The translations under genes and the position numbers were made by a program. Below, piece after piece: positions 62,775 to 64,000 of a DNA stretch of 64,000 nucleotides. The notes beneath the pieces were generated by a model, which searched no databases, had not been told where the DNA came from, and worked only from the letters and a program-made list of their open reading frames with translations. Position 1 is the first letter of the stretch, and each line of letters begins with the position of its first letter. Location of the stretch: the NCBI RefSeq assembly GCF_001584165.1, contig NZ_CP013233.1:1550001-1614000 (forward strand), read 5' to 3'. The stretch comes from Collimonas arenae (GTDB lineage: Bacteria; Pseudomonadota; Gammaproteobacteria; Burkholderiales; Burkholderiaceae_D).

Positions 62775-62822
62775 CGGTGCCGGGCGCTGCGTGGCGCGTC
62801 GTGCAGGCACCGTCGTTTTTTT
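62775..62822 (+). terminator. Probable terminator between the binding-protein gene and mmsA
   Basis: CGGTGCC (62775-62781) pairs with GGCACCG (62806-62812) across a GC-rich loop and is followed by seven T. It may reduce, rather than stop, transcription into mmsA. Confidence 0.5.
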
Positions 62823-62860
62823 AACGATTCTTAATTGTTTTTCTGTTCGAGGAAGTCATC

Positions 62861-64000
62861 ATGTCAGTTACCAATATCCCAAATGTTCCGCTGTATATCG
62901 GCGGCAAAGCGGTCCAGTCGACCAGCACCGAATGGCGCGATGTCCTGAATCCGGCAACCCAGGAGGTGGTGGCGCGTGTGCCGTTCGCCACCAAGGCGGA
63001 AGTCGACCTTGCGGTAGCCAACGCCAAGGAAACTTTCCGCACCTGGCGTAATACTTCGCTGGCGCAACGCATGCGCATCATGCTCAAGTTCCAGCAACTT
63101 CTGCGTGAGAACATTGCGCCGCTGGCCGAACTGATTACACGCGAACACGGCAAGACCCTGCCGGATGCTGAAGGTGAAGTGATGCGCGGCCTGGAAGTGG
63201 TTGAGCATGCCTGCTCGATCACCTCGCTGCAACTGGGCGAACTGGCCGAAAATGCCGCTACCGGAGTCGACGTCTACACTATCAACCAGCCGCTCGGTGT
63301 GGGCGCCGGCATTACTGCGTTCAACTTCCCGGTGATGCTGCCTTGCTTCATGTTCCCGGTTGCGGTCGCTTGCGGCAATACCTTCATCCTCAAGCCGTCC
63401 GAGCAGGATCCGTCATCCTCGCTGTTCCTGGTTGAACTGGCGCAGCAGGCCGGTTTGCCGCCAGGCGTGCTGAACGTGGTGCATGGCGGCCCGGAAGTCG
63501 CCAACATGCTGTGCGATCATCCTGATATCAAGGCGATTTCGTTCATCGGCTCGACCCATGTCGGCACGCATATCTATCGCCGCGCTGGCGAATCGGGTAA
63601 GCGCGCGCAGTGCATGATGGGCGCGAAGAACCATTGCATCGTGCTGCCGGACGCCAACAAGGACCAGGCCATCAACAATTTGCTGGGTGCGGCCTTCGGC
63701 GCTGCCGGTCAGCGTTGCATGGCGAATTCGATGGTGCTGCTGGTTGGCAAGGCACGCTCCTGGCTGCCGGAAATCGTCGAGCGTTCGCGCGGCCTGAAAA
63801 TCGGTCCTGGCAGCGATCGCAAAGCCGACCTCGGACCGATGGTGTCGAAAGCCGCCAAGGCGCGTACCGAGCGTCTGATCGGATCGGGTGTGGAGCAGGG
63901 CGCGCAATTGCTGCTGGATGGCCGCAATTGCCAGGTCGATGGTTATCCAGATGGGAATTTTGTCGGGCCGACGATTTTCTCTGGCGTGACTGCCGAGATG
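62861..64000 (+). CDS. mmsA: Methylmalonate-semialdehyde dehydrogenase (CoA-acylating), partial
   Basis: ATG 62861 follows AGGAAGTCATC, and the frame is open to the window end (380 codons visible of about 500). It is an aldehyde dehydrogenase with LNPATQEVVARVPFATKAEV, LKPSEQDPSSSLFLVELAQQAGLPPGVLNVVHGG and the active-site Cys286 in GAAGQRCMANSM; GQRCMA is the hallmark of the CoA-acylating MmsA type. It converts methylmalonate semialdehyde to propionyl-CoA (or malonate semialdehyde to acetyl-CoA) with NAD and CoA in valine and inositol catabolism. The C-terminus is cut by the window. Confidence 0.95.
   Translation, partial: MSVTNIPNVPLYIGGKAVQSTSTEWRDVLNPATQEVVARVPFATKAEVDLAVANAKETFRTWRNTSLAQRMRIMLKFQQLLRENIAPLAELITREHGKTLPDAEGEVMRGLEVVEHACSITSLQLGELAENAATGVDVYTINQPLGVGAGITAFNFPVMLPCFMFPVAVACGNTFILKPSEQDPSSSLFLVELAQQAGLPPGVLNVVHGGPEVANMLCDHPDIKAISFIGSTHVGTHIYRRAGESGKRAQCMMGAKNHCIVLPDANKDQAINNLLGAAFGAAGQRCMANSMVLLVGKARSWLPEIVERSRGLKIGPGSDRKADLGPMVSKAAKARTERLIGSGVEQGAQLLLDGRNCQVDGYPDGNFVGPTIFSGVTAEM

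Noticed and set aside
1..64000. CRISPR arrays, prophage genes, toxin-antitoxin or restriction loci
   Set aside because: Looked for regularly spaced repeats and typical gene products throughout; none was seen.

Overview
The window looks like chromosomal DNA of a betaproteobacterium of the order Burkholderiales, most likely family Oxalobacteraceae and possibly Collimonas. This rests on the core block dnaX-ybaB-recR, the comEC, mrcA/ponA and aidB proteins, a moderately high GC content with matching codon use, and repeats of a kind I associate with that family. The genus is an inference from general resemblance, not from a search. No rRNA, tRNA or CRISPR array was found.

Layout. 1-3.75 kb: surface glycan or lipid glycosylation genes (end of a YfhO-like protein, a frameshifted GT-C type membrane protein, a family 2 glycosyltransferase, GtrA). 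3.8-8 kb: a LysR regulator divergent from an unusual cassette of an argininosuccinate-synthase-like ligase, a 2-oxoglutarate/Fe(II) dioxygenase of the free-amino-acid hydroxylase type and an EamA exporter. 8.3-16 kb: a secreted sedolisin protease behind a leader with two hairpins, small orphan proteins, GST, DUF1304, FMN reductase, a pterin pair (carbinolamine dehydratase and FolM-like reductase) and a 0.8-kb intergenic repeat mosaic. 16-31 kb: housekeeping genes including a flavin reductase-MarR fusion, TatD, ComEC, PBP1A, an S9 peptidase, AidB and DnaX. 31-41.8 kb: ybaB, a monooxygenase-like gene, recR, a complete nitrate/sulfonate-type ABC importer, then a Tat-exported molybdenum hydroxylase (Mo subunit, 2Fe-2S subunit, triheme cytochrome) with XdhC. 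41.9-47.9 kb: single genes (TonB, TAXI binding protein, YjdM, diguanylate cyclase, DUF427, DUF1439, GNAT). 48-52.5 kb: three frameshifted genes around an intact SDR. 52.6-55.2 kb: a LysR/MFS drug-efflux pair. 55.4-60.2 kb: an accessory patch with a REP-like palindrome fused to a sulfatase-modifying-enzyme fragment, an IS1182-type element, a DsbA-like protein, a Sel1 protein, an attC-like inverted repeat and an orphan membrane protein. 60.4 kb to the end: a LysR regulator divergent from a periplasmic amino-acid-type binding protein and mmsA, which suggests branched-chain amino acid catabolism.

The most interesting signals are four. (1) The ArgG-like ligase keeps the ATP-binding motif but has lost most of the citrulline/aspartate-binding motif, and it sits with an amino-acid dioxygenase and an exporter. 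(2) dnaX contains a run of nine A with a stop codon immediately in the -1 frame, a built-in way to make a short gamma-like product. (3) The intergenic palindromes at 15.3-15.9 kb and at 55.5 kb share the GGGGTCAG core. (4) Seven inferred frameshifts all lack exactly one base, mostly beside short homopolymers, so the affected genes may be sequencing artefacts rather than true pseudogenes.
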